Positions 1 through 8,906 of a stretch of DNA of 64,000 nucleotides are shown here, piece after piece. A program made the translations under genes and the position numbers. The notes below the pieces were generated by a model. That model had not been told where the DNA came from. It ran no database searches and worked only from the letters and a program-made list of their open reading frames with translations. The DNA is taken from positions 860,664-924,663 of the forward strand of contig NZ_JAGSPJ010000001.1 of NCBI RefSeq assembly GCF_018139545.1. The letters run 5' to 3'. Positions within the stretch are counted from its first letter, which is position 1, and each line of letters starts with the position of its first letter. This DNA is from Affinundibacterium fentianense (GTDB lineage Bacteria > Pseudomonadota > Gammaproteobacteria > Burkholderiales > Burkholderiaceae_D).

Positions 1-1176
1 TCCCGCTATGTTCAGAATATCAACCAAACTGTCATTATCAATCATACGACAGTTGTACAGCGCGATCGTCGTACGGATAAGTATAGGCAAGAAGATGAAC
101 GCGGGCATACAAATTATCGCAATCAATATGTTCACAATGCAATTACATCGGTCCCGACACAAAGCTTTGTGCGTGGCGAACACGTGTTTCCGGTGTCAAC
201 CAGCATTCGTGCGAATGAGGTCAAGAATCTTCGCGTCAACGACGAAGTGAGCAAACTCACTCCCGATAGAAATAATCGATTTGGTGATGCGCGTCCAAGA
301 AATTGGCAAGAAAATGACCAATTCCGAGCTCGCCCCGTAGTTTCGGGCGCAAACATCAGCGATCACAACCGCCCCGAAATCAATCGGAATGATGGCGGTC
401 GTCGTTCGGACGCCGTGAGCAATCGTGTTGGAAACAATCATCCTGCTGGATTCAATACGCCACTCACTCCAATTCAAGATCAACCTAGGCCTACGAACAA
501 TGCGATAAACAGTGGCAATGGCGCAATCACGACACCACCAAATCGTAGTAGCAGCGAGCGAAACACGAATCGCTTTGAACGAGCCATTTCGTCGGATCCC
601 CGAAGCACGAATTCGGTGACGAACAACGCGGACTCAACCAGCACCATTAGCGCACCGAATAACGCACAAATTAACACGGGAATTCGCACCACCGATGAAA
701 TGCAGCAGGAACGTAACGCGAATCGTATTCGTACTGAACGCTTTGACCCAACTAGCCCGAATTCACCTGAACGCTGGAATGAGACCAACCGGGGTAATTG
801 GAATTCAAACAGAATGGATACAAATCGTGAACTTAGGGGCAATAATGTTCCCACTTCGAGCAGTTCTGGATCAAATAACACCATAATTGCGGCACCCATC
901 GCTCGCCCCGTGGAGAACAGCAACGAGCGTCCAATTGAGCGGAATATGGATAGGTTTGAGCGTAGGAATGAACGAACTGTTGATCGCCCAGCCACAATAA
1001 TCCGCGAAGTACCGCAGTCAAACTCACGTGAGACCGCTATGCCTCGCCCCATCGAACAGAAAATAGCAACGCCTGAGCCACGTCGAGAGTCTGCCCCCAT
1101 CAAGGCAGAACGCCATGAGCGCGAAAAATCGTCTGACGAACGCAAAGAATCAAAGCGTGAAGTTCGAGAGCGCTAA
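1..1176 (+). CDS. DUF6600-like protein, C-terminal part (5' end outside window)
   Basis: The reading frame is open from base 1 to the TAA at 1174-1176, so this is the last 391 codons of a longer gene. The first residues (NINQTVIINHTTVV, then HNAITSVPTQSFVRGE) resemble the end of the DUF6600 domain, a family of exported FecR-associated proteins of unknown function. About 330 residues follow that are rich in Asn, Arg, Ser, Thr and Glu with no predicted fold, so the tail is probably disordered and strongly basic/polar. The ATG at 169 is internal and should not be taken as the start, because coding-like sequence continues upstream of it. A perfect hairpin terminator lies 24 bases downstream. Function is unknown; the family assignment rests on the short N-terminal remnant. 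Confidence 0.6.
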   Translation, partial: SRYVQNINQTVIINHTTVVQRDRRTDKYRQEDERGHTNYRNQYVHNAITSVPTQSFVRGEHVFPVSTSIRANEVKNLRVNDEVSKLTPDRNNRFGDARPRNWQENDQFRARPVVSGANISDHNRPEINRNDGGRRSDAVSNRVGNNHPAGFNTPLTPIQDQPRPTNNAINSGNGAITTPPNRSSSERNTNRFERAISSDPRSTNSVTNNADSTSTISAPNNAQINTGIRTTDEMQQERNANRIRTERFDPTSPNSPERWNETNRGNWNSNRMDTNRELRGNNVPTSSSSGSNNTIIAAPIARPVENSNERPIERNMDRFERRNERTVDRPATIIREVPQSNSRETAMPRPIEQKIATPEPRRESAPIKAERHEREKSSDERKESKREVRER

Positions 1177-1200
1177 GCAAGTCATTCGCAACTTAAAAAA

Positions 1201-1233
1201 AGAAAAGACTTCGCTCGGCACGAAGTCTTTTCT
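1201..1233. terminator. Bidirectional hairpin terminator
   Basis: Perfect 13-bp inverted repeat (AGAAAAGACTTCG, 7-base loop, CGAAGTCTTTTCT) preceded by an A-run and followed by T-rich sequence. It sits between the convergent DUF6600-like and RuBisCO-like genes and could serve both. Confidence 0.85.
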
Positions 1234-1291
1234 AACTTTTGGCGTCCGCATTGAGCTGGCCGAATAAGATATACCTCTCTGGCACCAAGAT

Positions 1292-2551
1292 TTACTTTGG
1301 ATTATTCGTCGAAGATATCTGCAATGCATCTCGAAAAGCAGCCGCACCTCGTGCTAATCCTAATGGATATTCATCAATCCAACTCGCAACGATTAACATA
1401 AAATCATCGCATCCAACTGCGCGGTGATAATCGGATAGGCCATTCGGATGTTTACCTCCCTGCAAAATGGGCAACATCGGTTTTTTTATTGTTTCGCGCG
1501 AATCACGACAAGCCGATAAAAATTCTTCGCCTTGATAGTTTGCTTCGCCAAAGTTACCTGGAGTGACAAACATATCAGCACCGAGCGCTCGCAAACATTT
1601 AAAAATCACACGATCACTTACTCGCCAATCAGGATGCCGATTAAATATTTCAAGAAATGTATTGTGTGCCAAGATGAACATCTTTTTTTGTTCAGCTAAA
1701 TATTGTAAGAAACCGAGTCCCTGTATCCAGGGAGCAATCAATACACCGTCCACCCCCTGCTCACAACAAAAATCCCAGCGCTCTTGCAATTCCCAAGGCT
1801 CACACAGTAAATTCGCAATGTAGAGTTTCTTCTCGTTGCTTGCAGCACGTGCACGGTCGCGAGCAGCCAACATTGCAAGCACATGGACTTTAAATTTTTC
1901 AAAATTTTCGAACAGCATGAGTTCATCATCTTTTACCAGATGAAAACCACCTACTAACGTATCCTGATTCAACGCGGCCATGGTTTCCGTGTCCAAGCCA
2001 AGCGCTGGTCGCATCGAACGACACAATAAAGGGCCATGCTGTACCCCACTCAATTGACGAATTCCTTCTATCCCAAAAGCGGGGCCTGGACCAAAGTCAT
2101 CTCCGAGTTGTATGTCCTTGAACCGAAATCGCGTGAGGAATCCAAGGCGAGGCAATTCACCAACCAAAATATTCCAAAATTGAACTGGCTTATTCATTAA
2201 TATTTTCTTTGGAATCGCCAATCGAATTGCATAAGTGTGCTGATCACGCGCCTCTTGTGGATACACTGCCGTGACCAATGAATAGGCGGATACAGGAGAA
2301 CAGACCTCCTCTGGCAATTGCTCAATATCTCGAACACGGATCGTAAATGTACTTAATTCAATCCCGTCTAAATAGTGTTGAATCTTACTAGTCCCAACAC
2401 TCTGTTCCATTGCCATCGCAACTGCCGCGTGTTGTGGCTGAATATTCGTTGTGACTTCGTATTCGGCAATGATGTAATCATCTAAAGGAAGCGCATCATC
2501 CCACAAGTAGAGCGCGATATTTTGTTGGTCTATTTTGCCTGCAGAACTCAT
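1292..2551 (-). CDS. RuBisCO-like protein (form IV-type large-subunit homologue)
   Basis: About 419 aa with both RuBisCO large-subunit regions: an N-terminal alpha/beta part (VTTNIQPQHAAVAMAMEQS.GT) and the TIM-barrel part. The metal and carbamylation motif is intact (GGFHLVKDDE; K207, D209, E210 from this start, equivalent to K201/D203/E204 of spinach enzyme). The motif around K175 (normally KPKLG) reads RPALG, so two conserved lysines are lost. The late phosphate-binding loop keeps ILQGGKH but the following GGG segment is IVASWI. It therefore should not fix CO2 on ribulose bisphosphate; it belongs with RuBisCO-like proteins, which enolise, isomerise or decarboxylate sugar-type substrates. 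The start at 2551 was chosen because its ATG overlaps the cytidylyltransferase stop (ATGA); a start at 2587 would overlap by 40 bases. The real substrate is unknown. Confidence 0.85.
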   Translation of the reverse strand: MSSAGKIDQQNIALYLWDDALPLDDYIIAEYEVTTNIQPQHAAVAMAMEQSVGTSKIQHYLDGIELSTFTIRVRDIEQLPEEVCSPVSAYSLVTAVYPQEARDQHTYAIRLAIPKKILMNKPVQFWNILVGELPRLGFLTRFRFKDIQLGDDFGPGPAFGIEGIRQLSGVQHGPLLCRSMRPALGLDTETMAALNQDTLVGGFHLVKDDELMLFENFEKFKVHVLAMLAARDRARAASNEKKLYIANLLCEPWELQERWDFCCEQGVDGVLIAPWIQGLGFLQYLAEQKKMFILAHNTFLEIFNRHPDWRVSDRVIFKCLRALGADMFVTPGNFGEANYQGEEFLSACRDSRETIKKPMLPILQGGKHPNGLSDYHRAVGCDDFMLIVASWIDEYPLGLARGAAAFRDALQISSTNNPK

Positions 2552-3216
2552 TGCAAATAATCCTTTAAAATCTGTGCCCGTTGCCAATCGGTCTCAGTCG
2601 TTATTTTGATGTTTTCGCGCTCACCCATGACAGTAGCGATTTGGATACCTTGCTTGCTTGCGATTTCCAAAAACGACTGGCACTCCCAGTCTTGCGCATT
2701 CATTTGACCCATCATCTTTAAAAATAATCCGCGCTGATACGCATTTGGCCCTTGCAAGATACCGCTTATGTGACGAGACAAGATACGTGTAATCTTACCG
2801 TTTCTTATTTCTGCCACCGGCAAGTCAGGCGGCATATACGCTGCTGCGACACCATGCAAGCACGCTGCCTCATAAACAGAGCGAATTAATTGACGACTCA
2901 TCATTGGCATCGCGACGTTCAAATTAATCAAAAATTGTCGCGTACTTGCCATCACCAACTCGCGCATCGAAAGTAAATGTGTATCACCACCTGCAACCAC
3001 ACGACAATCTGGATACTCGTTTCGCCATTGCTCCACAAAACGCAAAGGTGCAGCAATCACGACTTCTGAAGATATCGATAAGGCTTTTCGGCTAAGGTGT
3101 CGCAACAGAGTCTCGCCATCTATTTCAAGCAATGCTTTGGGACCTCGCCCAAGACGCTCGCCAATCCCACAGGCTGGGATAAGGATACTAAGATCCGCGA
3201 TTAAGTTATGCGTCAT
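2548..3216 (-). CDS. IspD-type cytidylyltransferase (sugar/polyol-phosphate NTP transferase)
   Basis: 222 aa Rossmann-like nucleotidyltransferase. The N-terminal ILIPACGIGERLGRGPKALLEI is the signature nucleotide loop of GT-A type pyrophosphorylases (PAxGxGxRxG...PK). The C-terminal ENIKITTETDWQRAQIL matches the xNxKxTtxxD motif typical of IspD/TarI cytidylyltransferases rather than GlmU/RmlA. Expected reaction: CTP plus a polyol- or sugar-phosphate gives a CDP-activated product and pyrophosphate. The central part diverges and is shorter than IspD, so a role in isoprenoid synthesis is unlikely. It overlaps the LicD gene by 11 bases (AGAAGG ribosome site inside that gene) and the RuBisCO-like gene by 4, so the three are translationally coupled. 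Catalysing CDP-donor formation for the LicD domain is inferred from context. Confidence 0.75.
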   Translation of the reverse strand: MTHNLIADLSILIPACGIGERLGRGPKALLEIDGETLLRHLSRKALSISSEVVIAAPLRFVEQWRNEYPDCRVVAGGDTHLLSMRELVMASTRQFLINLNVAMPMMSRQLIRSVYEAACLHGVAAAYMPPDLPVAEIRNGKITRILSRHISGILQGPNAYQRGLFLKMMGQMNAQDWECQSFLEIASKQGIQIATVMGERENIKITTETDWQRAQILKDYLQ

Positions 3217-4705
3217 TCATGACCTTCTGCCCCTGGCACCAGGTTGCAATATCTTCCAAAATAGCGTCTTGATTTCGAGCGAGAAGCTGCCGACAATACG
3301 CCGCAGCTCGCAAGTAATCGCCAGAACTTAAAGCACCACACAATTTTGCATATCCATAGCATAAGACGACGGGAATCGCGGCTTGCACACGTCCTGGATT
3401 CGAAATCATCGTATCAAAATAAGGGTCCGGCTTACGCCAATCTTTACCATACACATCTTGCAGATACTGTTCGGGCTCCGACGGAACAGACCAACTTGCA
3501 TCTTTCCAACGAATTTGTTTGAATTCAAAACGTCTAACCCGCGCTAAGACATCCTGACCAATATGCTCCACGCCCGAAATAAAATGATGATCGCCATCAG
3601 GTCGCAAGAAAAAACAATCGATCACGATTTTCGATGCTTGATGCACCAGACTCATAGAACTCATATAAGGACGTTCATTATTCATCTTCCGCGATGGCAA
3701 AACACGAAAAACATGGCGTGCCATTAAGATTTGCATCAATCTATCGCGGTCAACATCGTAGTGTATTGCGATATCAAGATCCTTGTCACCCTCGATCAAC
3801 GCGCCGTCGCGCACAATACCCAACAAGGTTCCTGCATATAAACACCACTCGATTTGCGCATCTTGTAAGCATCTCCTCACATCACCTAAGGCCTGCAATG
3901 CAAGATCTGGGTCGAGGATCTTTGTTTTCGGGATAAACAATTTAGGCGACACTAGTACCTGACTGCCATCCGATTTCAATTTAAAAAACTGAATTCTCAA
4001 TGCGTTGCGGATTGAATGAAGGCTCTCAGCAAATCGACCTAAGTCTTTCAAAGCCAGACCCAAGTTCAACAACAAATGATCTGAATCCTTCAGCATGGGA
4101 ATTAATTGCAAATAAATTCTTGCAGCCTCTTCCACATGATGATTCGCTCGCAACGCGTCGGCACGGTGTAATTGCATGGTTGGATTCGAAGGAAAAACTT
4201 CGCAAGCTTTTTCGAAAAAATCGAGACTTTGTTGTGCTTTACCTTGTTGCATCAAACCTAGGCCAAAGGCGAAATAGGCTGGCATTAGCTCGGGGTTATC
4301 GAGAATCGCCTGATGCAGTAAATGGTCTGCTTCTGGATATCGGCACTGCCGTTGACGCAAGACGGCGAAATTATAGCGAACGGTTGAGGCAGTCTTGTCG
4401 TGCTCTAGCGCCTGTAAGAATAATTGTTCTGCAATCACAAACAGATGATGATTTAAGTAGGTTACCCCCAATTGCTCTAATACTGCCGTGTCGTTTGAGG
4501 GCAGTAAATAATTTGCTAGAAACTCGAATATCGCCTGTGACTTATTTTGTCGTATCAAGGATTGCGCTAGCCATTTCCACAAAACCGTATCATGTCCATC
4601 GTGCTTCAAAAGCTGACTGACCGTTTCTTCCAAGCGAAGATAGTCCCCTCGCTGCCATAGCATCTGCAGCAGATCTCGATCATATTGTTGCGATACAGTG
4701 GACAA
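3206..4705 (-). CDS. TPR-LicD family phosphotransferase
   Basis: 499 aa from a TTG start, the only codon with a plausible ribosome site; the first ATG (4663) has none. Residues about 10-245 are tetratricopeptide repeats (for example YPEADHLLHQAILDNPELMPAYFAFGLGL), with no signal peptide. Residues about 265-450 form a LicD/fukutin-type nucleotidyltransferase-fold domain: CLYAGTLLGIVRDGALIEG then DKDLDIAI (about 307-314), which supplies the metal-binding aspartates, and the distal VPSEPEQYLQDVYGKDW motif found in LicD and FKRP relatives. LicD proteins move phosphocholine, and fukutin-related proteins move ribitol phosphate, from CDP donors to glycans. First gene of the operon with the cytidylyltransferase and RuBisCO-like genes. 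A cytoplasmic transferase decorating a lipid-linked glycan precursor is the likely role; the acceptor is unknown. Confidence 0.8.
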   Translation of the reverse strand: MSTVSQQYDRDLLQMLWQRGDYLRLEETVSQLLKHDGHDTVLWKWLAQSLIRQNKSQAIFEFLANYLLPSNDTAVLEQLGVTYLNHHLFVIAEQLFLQALEHDKTASTVRYNFAVLRQRQCRYPEADHLLHQAILDNPELMPAYFAFGLGLMQQGKAQQSLDFFEKACEVFPSNPTMQLHRADALRANHHVEEAARIYLQLIPMLKDSDHLLLNLGLALKDLGRFAESLHSIRNALRIQFFKLKSDGSQVLVSPKLFIPKTKILDPDLALQALGDVRRCLQDAQIEWCLYAGTLLGIVRDGALIEGDKDLDIAIHYDVDRDRLMQILMARHVFRVLPSRKMNNERPYMSSMSLVHQASKIVIDCFFLRPDGDHHFISGVEHIGQDVLARVRRFEFKQIRWKDASWSVPSEPEQYLQDVYGKDWRKPDPYFDTMISNPGRVQAAIPVVLCYGYAKLCGALSSGDYLRAAAYCRQLLARNQDAILEDIATWCQGQKVMNDA

Positions 4706-4910
4706 TGTGGATTCTCAAAAACACCAAAAAAGAAACAAATAATCGACGATAAACTTACAAAAGATACTCTTAAGCAATTTTGAACGCTATTATAGTGTCT
4801 GCCTGTTCGATCAATCTCTTAGCGTTGTCTTTTAATTACAGTTTTCGTTGAAGCGAACTCAATACTGATACGCTAGCTCCCCAAAATGCCTCATTTTCTA
4901 CAGGGAAAAT

Positions 4911-6011
4911 ATGGAAACCAACAGTCTGAGCTGCCCAGAATTTCTTGCGATGGAACGGACCATCATCGATGACTTCGTCGCATGCACAAGAGAAAGTTGT
5001 GCGGAAACGGAAATTTGCGTCAAGGCTTTAGACCAAGGTGGCAGCAATGATCATGTGCATCGATTATTTAGAGCCCTCCACTCCCTGAAGGGCAATTGCC
5101 AGATGGTTGGACTAACGCCCTTCACAGAACCTCTACATAAAGTCGAAGACATCGTCGCAAAAATTCGTTCAAACCAAATTCCCTATGCTCCCGCCGTCGG
5201 TGAATTTCTCTTGTTGGCTTGCGACGAAATTGAAGACTTGTTAGCGGAACTCATCAACACACGTCAAACAAATAACGCGCGCCGCCTCTTGCTGTGTGAA
5301 GTCAGCTCCGGTCTTTTGAGTCGGTTAAATCCTTTCAATGTTGTTCCCGAGTTTCAGCAAGCTATTCTCCAGCTCGATAAAAAAGATCGGAATATCGCGC
5401 CGGAAAGCAAATCAAGAAAAATCCTGCTTGAAGTTCCTCCTGATTTAGAGCTCATGCGCAATTTATCGGAACATATCGACAACTTAAGCATTTACAGGAA
5501 AAATCGCAGTGATCAAGTCGTCCAAATGACGGAACAATTGAATCAAGCATTGGGATTACCTGTCGATCCCGTTCAACTACAGGCAGCGTCATTAATGCAT
5601 GATGTAGGGATGAGTTTTATTCCACATAATATTTTTAATAAAGAAGGCTCACTCTCCAAAGAGGAGCTCAGAAAAATACAAGAACACGTCGTCATTGGTA
5701 GCCAGTTTTTACTCCGCTTTGGCGGATGGGAGCAAGCTGCCAGAATGGTTCTCGATCATCATGAACGCTTTGACGGATCTGGCTATCCGAATGGTGCCAA
5801 AGCGCATCAAATCCATCCGGGAGGTCGCATGCTTGCAATCGTCGACACATTTTGCTCAATCACAACTGAACGTTCAGATCGCACGTTCAAGAAAAGTTTG
5901 CTCAGTGCGATTTCGGAAATTAATGCGAACAGCGACACCCAGTTCGATCCGGACATGGTTCAAGTATTTAATGATGTCGTCCGAAAAATCATGTTGCGCC
6001 CAACGACTTAG
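4911..6011 (+). CDS. Hpt-HD-GYP signalling protein
   Basis: 366 aa. Residues about 10-115 form a histidine phosphotransfer domain with the phospho-accepting HSLKGN motif near residue 57, so it can receive phosphate from a hybrid kinase. Residues about 185-360 form an HD-GYP domain: LMHDVGMSFIP (HD pair) and HHERFDGSGYPNG (GYP motif); such domains hydrolyse cyclic di-GMP. Hpt joined directly to HD-GYP is uncommon and would link a phosphorelay to second-messenger breakdown. The ATG is preceded by an AGGGAAA ribosome site. It stands alone, divergent from the LicD operon, with a strong terminator after it. Confidence 0.85.
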   Translation: METNSLSCPEFLAMERTIIDDFVACTRESCAETEICVKALDQGGSNDHVHRLFRALHSLKGNCQMVGLTPFTEPLHKVEDIVAKIRSNQIPYAPAVGEFLLLACDEIEDLLAELINTRQTNNARRLLLCEVSSGLLSRLNPFNVVPEFQQAILQLDKKDRNIAPESKSRKILLEVPPDLELMRNLSEHIDNLSIYRKNRSDQVVQMTEQLNQALGLPVDPVQLQAASLMHDVGMSFIPHNIFNKEGSLSKEELRKIQEHVVIGSQFLLRFGGWEQAARMVLDHHERFDGSGYPNGAKAHQIHPGGRMLAIVDTFCSITTERSDRTFKKSLLSAISEINANSDTQFDPDMVQVFNDVVRKIMLRPTT

Positions 6012-6053
6012 GGCTACCATTTGGTTGATCGCGACATGAATTGATTGCCCAAC

Positions 6054-6088
6054 AAAAAAAGCACAGGATGTGATCCTGTGCTTTTTTT
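6054..6088 (+). terminator. Rho-independent terminator
   Basis: Stem GCACAGGAT / ATCCTGTGC with a 3-base loop, flanked by seven A and seven T. It ends the Hpt-HD-GYP gene and, read in reverse, could also end the convergent peptidase gene. Confidence 0.9.
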
Positions 6089-6100
6089 ACGCTTTGCTTA

Positions 6101-7651
6101 TTAATACTTCGCGGCCTGCCCATTCGCAGGCGTGGCTTTTTTAATGAACTCGCGGATATGCTCATTCGACGTGGCCAAATCCTCCGAGCGCAAGTACATC
6201 ATATGACCACTACGATACCCTTTGAACTCCATACGGTCTTTCATCTTGCCACTTGGATCGACTTGCCACATCGTATATTTGGCGTCAAAGTAATTGGTCG
6301 CACCATCATAGTAACCTGATTGAACCATCAAACGCATATACGGATTTTCCGCCATCGCCAATCGCAGATTTTCGCCAGTACGGTCATTACTATTATCCCA
6401 AGGGTGAACTGGTCCAAACATATTGTATTTCACATCGGTTTTATACTTCAAAACGTCGCGAAGATAGTAATTGATCGCTGGTGTGAACGAATGCAACCAA
6501 GAGGTCAACTCAGCATTGTAGTCAGGTCCAGTCCCTGCATCCATACGATCTATGCCGAGATAACGGGAATCCAGTCGCCCTACGGTTTGTCCGCGAGTCC
6601 GCAACAGCTCTTTCCAAAAGAATGATGGTGGCATCGCTAAATTATGCTGCAACACGGCGGTCTCAGATACACCTGCATAACGCGCAACTTTCGCCGCAAT
6701 TTGCTGACGTTGTTGTGCATCGATGAAACCACCTTTTGCCAATGCAGGAATGAATTCGTTCAAGGTGAAATTTTCGACTTCTGGCAATAGCTCATTCAAA
6801 TCACGTTTCTGCAAATCCGCCGGCAACACTTTGTGATGCCATGCAGTCGCAGCATAGTAAGGCAAGCTGAGCGCATCATTCACTGGACCTTCGCGTTTGA
6901 TACCTAAACCAGTCGGAGACACCAATATCACGCCATTAAGATACATCCAATGGTTATTTTGCAACTCTTTCGCCAAACCTGAAACACGTGCAGTTCCATA
7001 GCTTTCGCCAATCAAATATTTTGGTGAATTCCACCGGCTGCTACGCGACACAAAGGTATTGAGCCACTCCGCCAAATAAGCGATATCTGCGTTAACACCA
7101 AAAAATTGCGTACGATCCGCTTTCGGATCCAGGACCCGAGAAAAACCGGTATTGACGGGATCGATATACACAATATCAGCGACATCCAGCACAGAATGGG
7201 GATTATCGCGAATGCCATAAGGCTGCACCGGATAACCTTCATCATCGATGTTCAACATTTTTGGTCCAGTATAAGCGACGTGCATCCATACCGAGGCAGA
7301 ACCTGGCCCGCCATTAAACGAAATGAGCAATGGACGCTTGTCTTTGTTCGATACATCACTACGTTGATAATAGGTATAGAACAAGGAAGCAATGACCTTT
7401 CCGTCTTTGTCCCAAACTGGCTGCGTCCCCGCTGTCACTTTGTAAGGAACCGCTTTTCCTTTGATCATCACCTGACCATTTGAGTGAACCGCCGATTCCG
7501 CCGACAGGATACGCTCATTTGCGGAAGCGACCGATTTACTCTTTTCGACTGGCGTCGGTGGTGGATTGGATGCCGAATTATTCGAATCTTGTGCATAGGC
7601 ATTGGCCACGCAGAGCGCCATGCTTGCAAGTATCAGTTTTGAAAATTTCAT
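6101..7651 (-). CDS. Exported S10 family serine carboxypeptidase-like peptidase
   Basis: 516 aa with a typical Sec signal peptide (MKFSKLILASMALCVANAYA, probable cut before QDSN). The mature alpha/beta-hydrolase has the oxyanion-hole motif FNGGPGSASVW, the nucleophile motif GESYGTAR and a late GYRSGHMMY containing the catalytic His, the hallmarks of family S10. Such bacterial enzymes are periplasmic and trim C-terminal residues, best at acidic pH. No partner genes are nearby and no clear Shine-Dalgarno site precedes the ATG. Family assignment is firm; physiological substrate unknown. Confidence 0.9.
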   Translation of the reverse strand: MKFSKLILASMALCVANAYAQDSNNSASNPPPTPVEKSKSVASANERILSAESAVHSNGQVMIKGKAVPYKVTAGTQPVWDKDGKVIASLFYTYYQRSDVSNKDKRPLLISFNGGPGSASVWMHVAYTGPKMLNIDDEGYPVQPYGIRDNPHSVLDVADIVYIDPVNTGFSRVLDPKADRTQFFGVNADIAYLAEWLNTFVSRSSRWNSPKYLIGESYGTARVSGLAKELQNNHWMYLNGVILVSPTGLGIKREGPVNDALSLPYYAATAWHHKVLPADLQKRDLNELLPEVENFTLNEFIPALAKGGFIDAQQRQQIAAKVARYAGVSETAVLQHNLAMPPSFFWKELLRTRGQTVGRLDSRYLGIDRMDAGTGPDYNAELTSWLHSFTPAINYYLRDVLKYKTDVKYNMFGPVHPWDNSNDRTGENLRLAMAENPYMRLMVQSGYYDGATNYFDAKYTMWQVDPSGKMKDRMEFKGYRSGHMMYLRSEDLATSNEHIREFIKKATPANGQAAKY

Positions 7652-7937
7652 AGTATCGGAATGTGTCTATTGTCGTTATTCTTAAAAACGAAATGGCAAT
7701 CGCTGTATTTAAAAAGCCAATTTAGCCTATTATTTAGCCTATTAAATACTGACCATTGCCGCCCAGAGTTTCTGCTCTGCTTTGAGCAGCGAATGCGCTA
7801 AAAAGTTCAACACTATGCCGCTGAATATCGGCCAACAAAGGGGGATTTTACGAGGCATCAATGATCTTGCGTATAATCCGTATCATTAGCTAGAAGATTT
7901 TCACATTGAAGCACTTGCTCAAAAGACAAAGGATAAG

Positions 7938-8285
7938 ATGATGAGTGAAAACAACGATATTGAAATTAGTGGAAGCTTTACAGTGCAAGACGGCAATGGC
8001 CGCGAACAGATCGTCAAATCCATTCGCATTTATGACGAAACCTACGGGGTGATTGATGTCTTTGTTGACTTCACCGTGGCATTGGAGAAAGGCAGTTTTC
8101 GAGACCACAAACTCATTAGCGGAATTCTTAATCGGCTACGTAGTTTAGGCTACGTCGGGCCTGATTTTGGTGCAACCGATCCGACGATCCAAGAACGCAA
8201 AATGATAGTTCTCGAAGCGACAGAAGAATTTTGCCAATTCGCAAAAACCAAGGGCTGGAAGAATTTAGCAGAAGAGTACGAATAA
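7938..8285 (+). CDS. Hypothetical protein, 115 aa
   Basis: Begins with two adjacent ATGs (7938 and 7941) preceded by AAAGGATAAG, a good ribosome site. The acidic soluble protein opens with a beta-rich part (IEISGSFTVQDGNGREQIVKSIRIYDE) and ends in a helical, aromatic part (EFCQFAKTKGWKNLAEEYE). I do not recognise a family, and no signal peptide or membrane segment is visible. It stands alone between a divergent peptidase gene and a long non-coding stretch. Confidence 0.6.
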   Translation: MMSENNDIEISGSFTVQDGNGREQIVKSIRIYDETYGVIDVFVDFTVALEKGSFRDHKLISGILNRLRSLGYVGPDFGATDPTIQERKMIVLEATEEFCQFAKTKGWKNLAEEYE

Positions 8286-8906
8286 TATCCAATGACATTC
8301 ACGCCCGAACGAATGATGTAAATGACCGTCGGGCTACCCACAAAAATACATCACTTCTCAAGATTCCATGCTGTGTGGAGTATTGATAGAACTTAAGGAA
8401 CGGTGTTATTTGCTGGTTCAAGCGACAACACCGCCTTACTTAGAATTTTTCTTTCAGCGCTAAACTTTCCCATTAGGATTGCCATTTCATTCTCCGACTG
8501 AAAATTATGTTCCGCATTTATCTCCGTGCTTTCGCAAGAATTCACACTACCCGTTGATGGCATAGCAGCGCGGATGAATGACGCACGTTGAGCATCTCTC
8601 GCCAGCCACAATCGCGAAGATCAATCAAACATGTAAAGTTTACTTGACATTTTATTTGAAAAGCCTGATGATTCCCGTATGTCTTCAAGCAAGCATGACG
8701 TAAGCTTGGAACGTGTCCAGACGACTATTAATGTTGATGCAGACCAAACAGAATCACCGTGTTTGGAATGGAAGACATGAAACAATAGAGATAACTTTGT
8801 CAGAAACGAATGAAATGCCCGATCTATTTCTTCCTTGGATAACGGAGTAATGATGAGAAGAACAGCTCATTCTTTTCGCGACACAAATTAAAAACAGAAA
8901 GAAACT
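8286..8906. other. Long non-coding stretch before the membrane-protein/XRE pair
   Basis: No convincing gene in 620 bases. A minus-strand frame at 8393-8611 has only a TTG start, no ribosome site and no family resemblance. The stretch holds a probable operator-promoter (8632-8672) followed by a leader of about 230 bases. A 13-codon frame (8850-8891) with a GGAG site lies just before the membrane-protein gene and could be a leader peptide or chance. Confidence 0.4.
8632..8672 (+). promoter_or_regulatory. Candidate autoregulatory operator overlapping a sigma-70 promoter
   Basis: TGTAAAGTTTACTTGACA (8632-8649) is an imperfect 18-bp palindrome containing the perfect core GTAAAGTTTAC. Its last six bases are a consensus -35 (TTGACA, 8644-8649), with GATGAT 17 bases later as a fair -10. 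This layout suits repression by the XRE regulator encoded downstream at 9317; that link is inferred. Confidence 0.45.

Noticed and set aside
169..1176. Taking the ATG at 169 as the gene start
   Set aside because: The same frame is open to base 1 and upstream residues look like a DUF6600 domain, so the gene is cut by the window edge.
1292..2551. A working carbon-fixing RuBisCO
   Set aside because: Lysines of the KPK motif and the last phosphate loop are missing, and no small subunit or phosphoribulokinase is nearby; tkt and gap in the window are ordinary carbon metabolism genes.
8393..8611. 72-residue minus-strand frame
   Set aside because: Starts with TTG, has no ribosome site, and shows no family resemblance; treated as chance.
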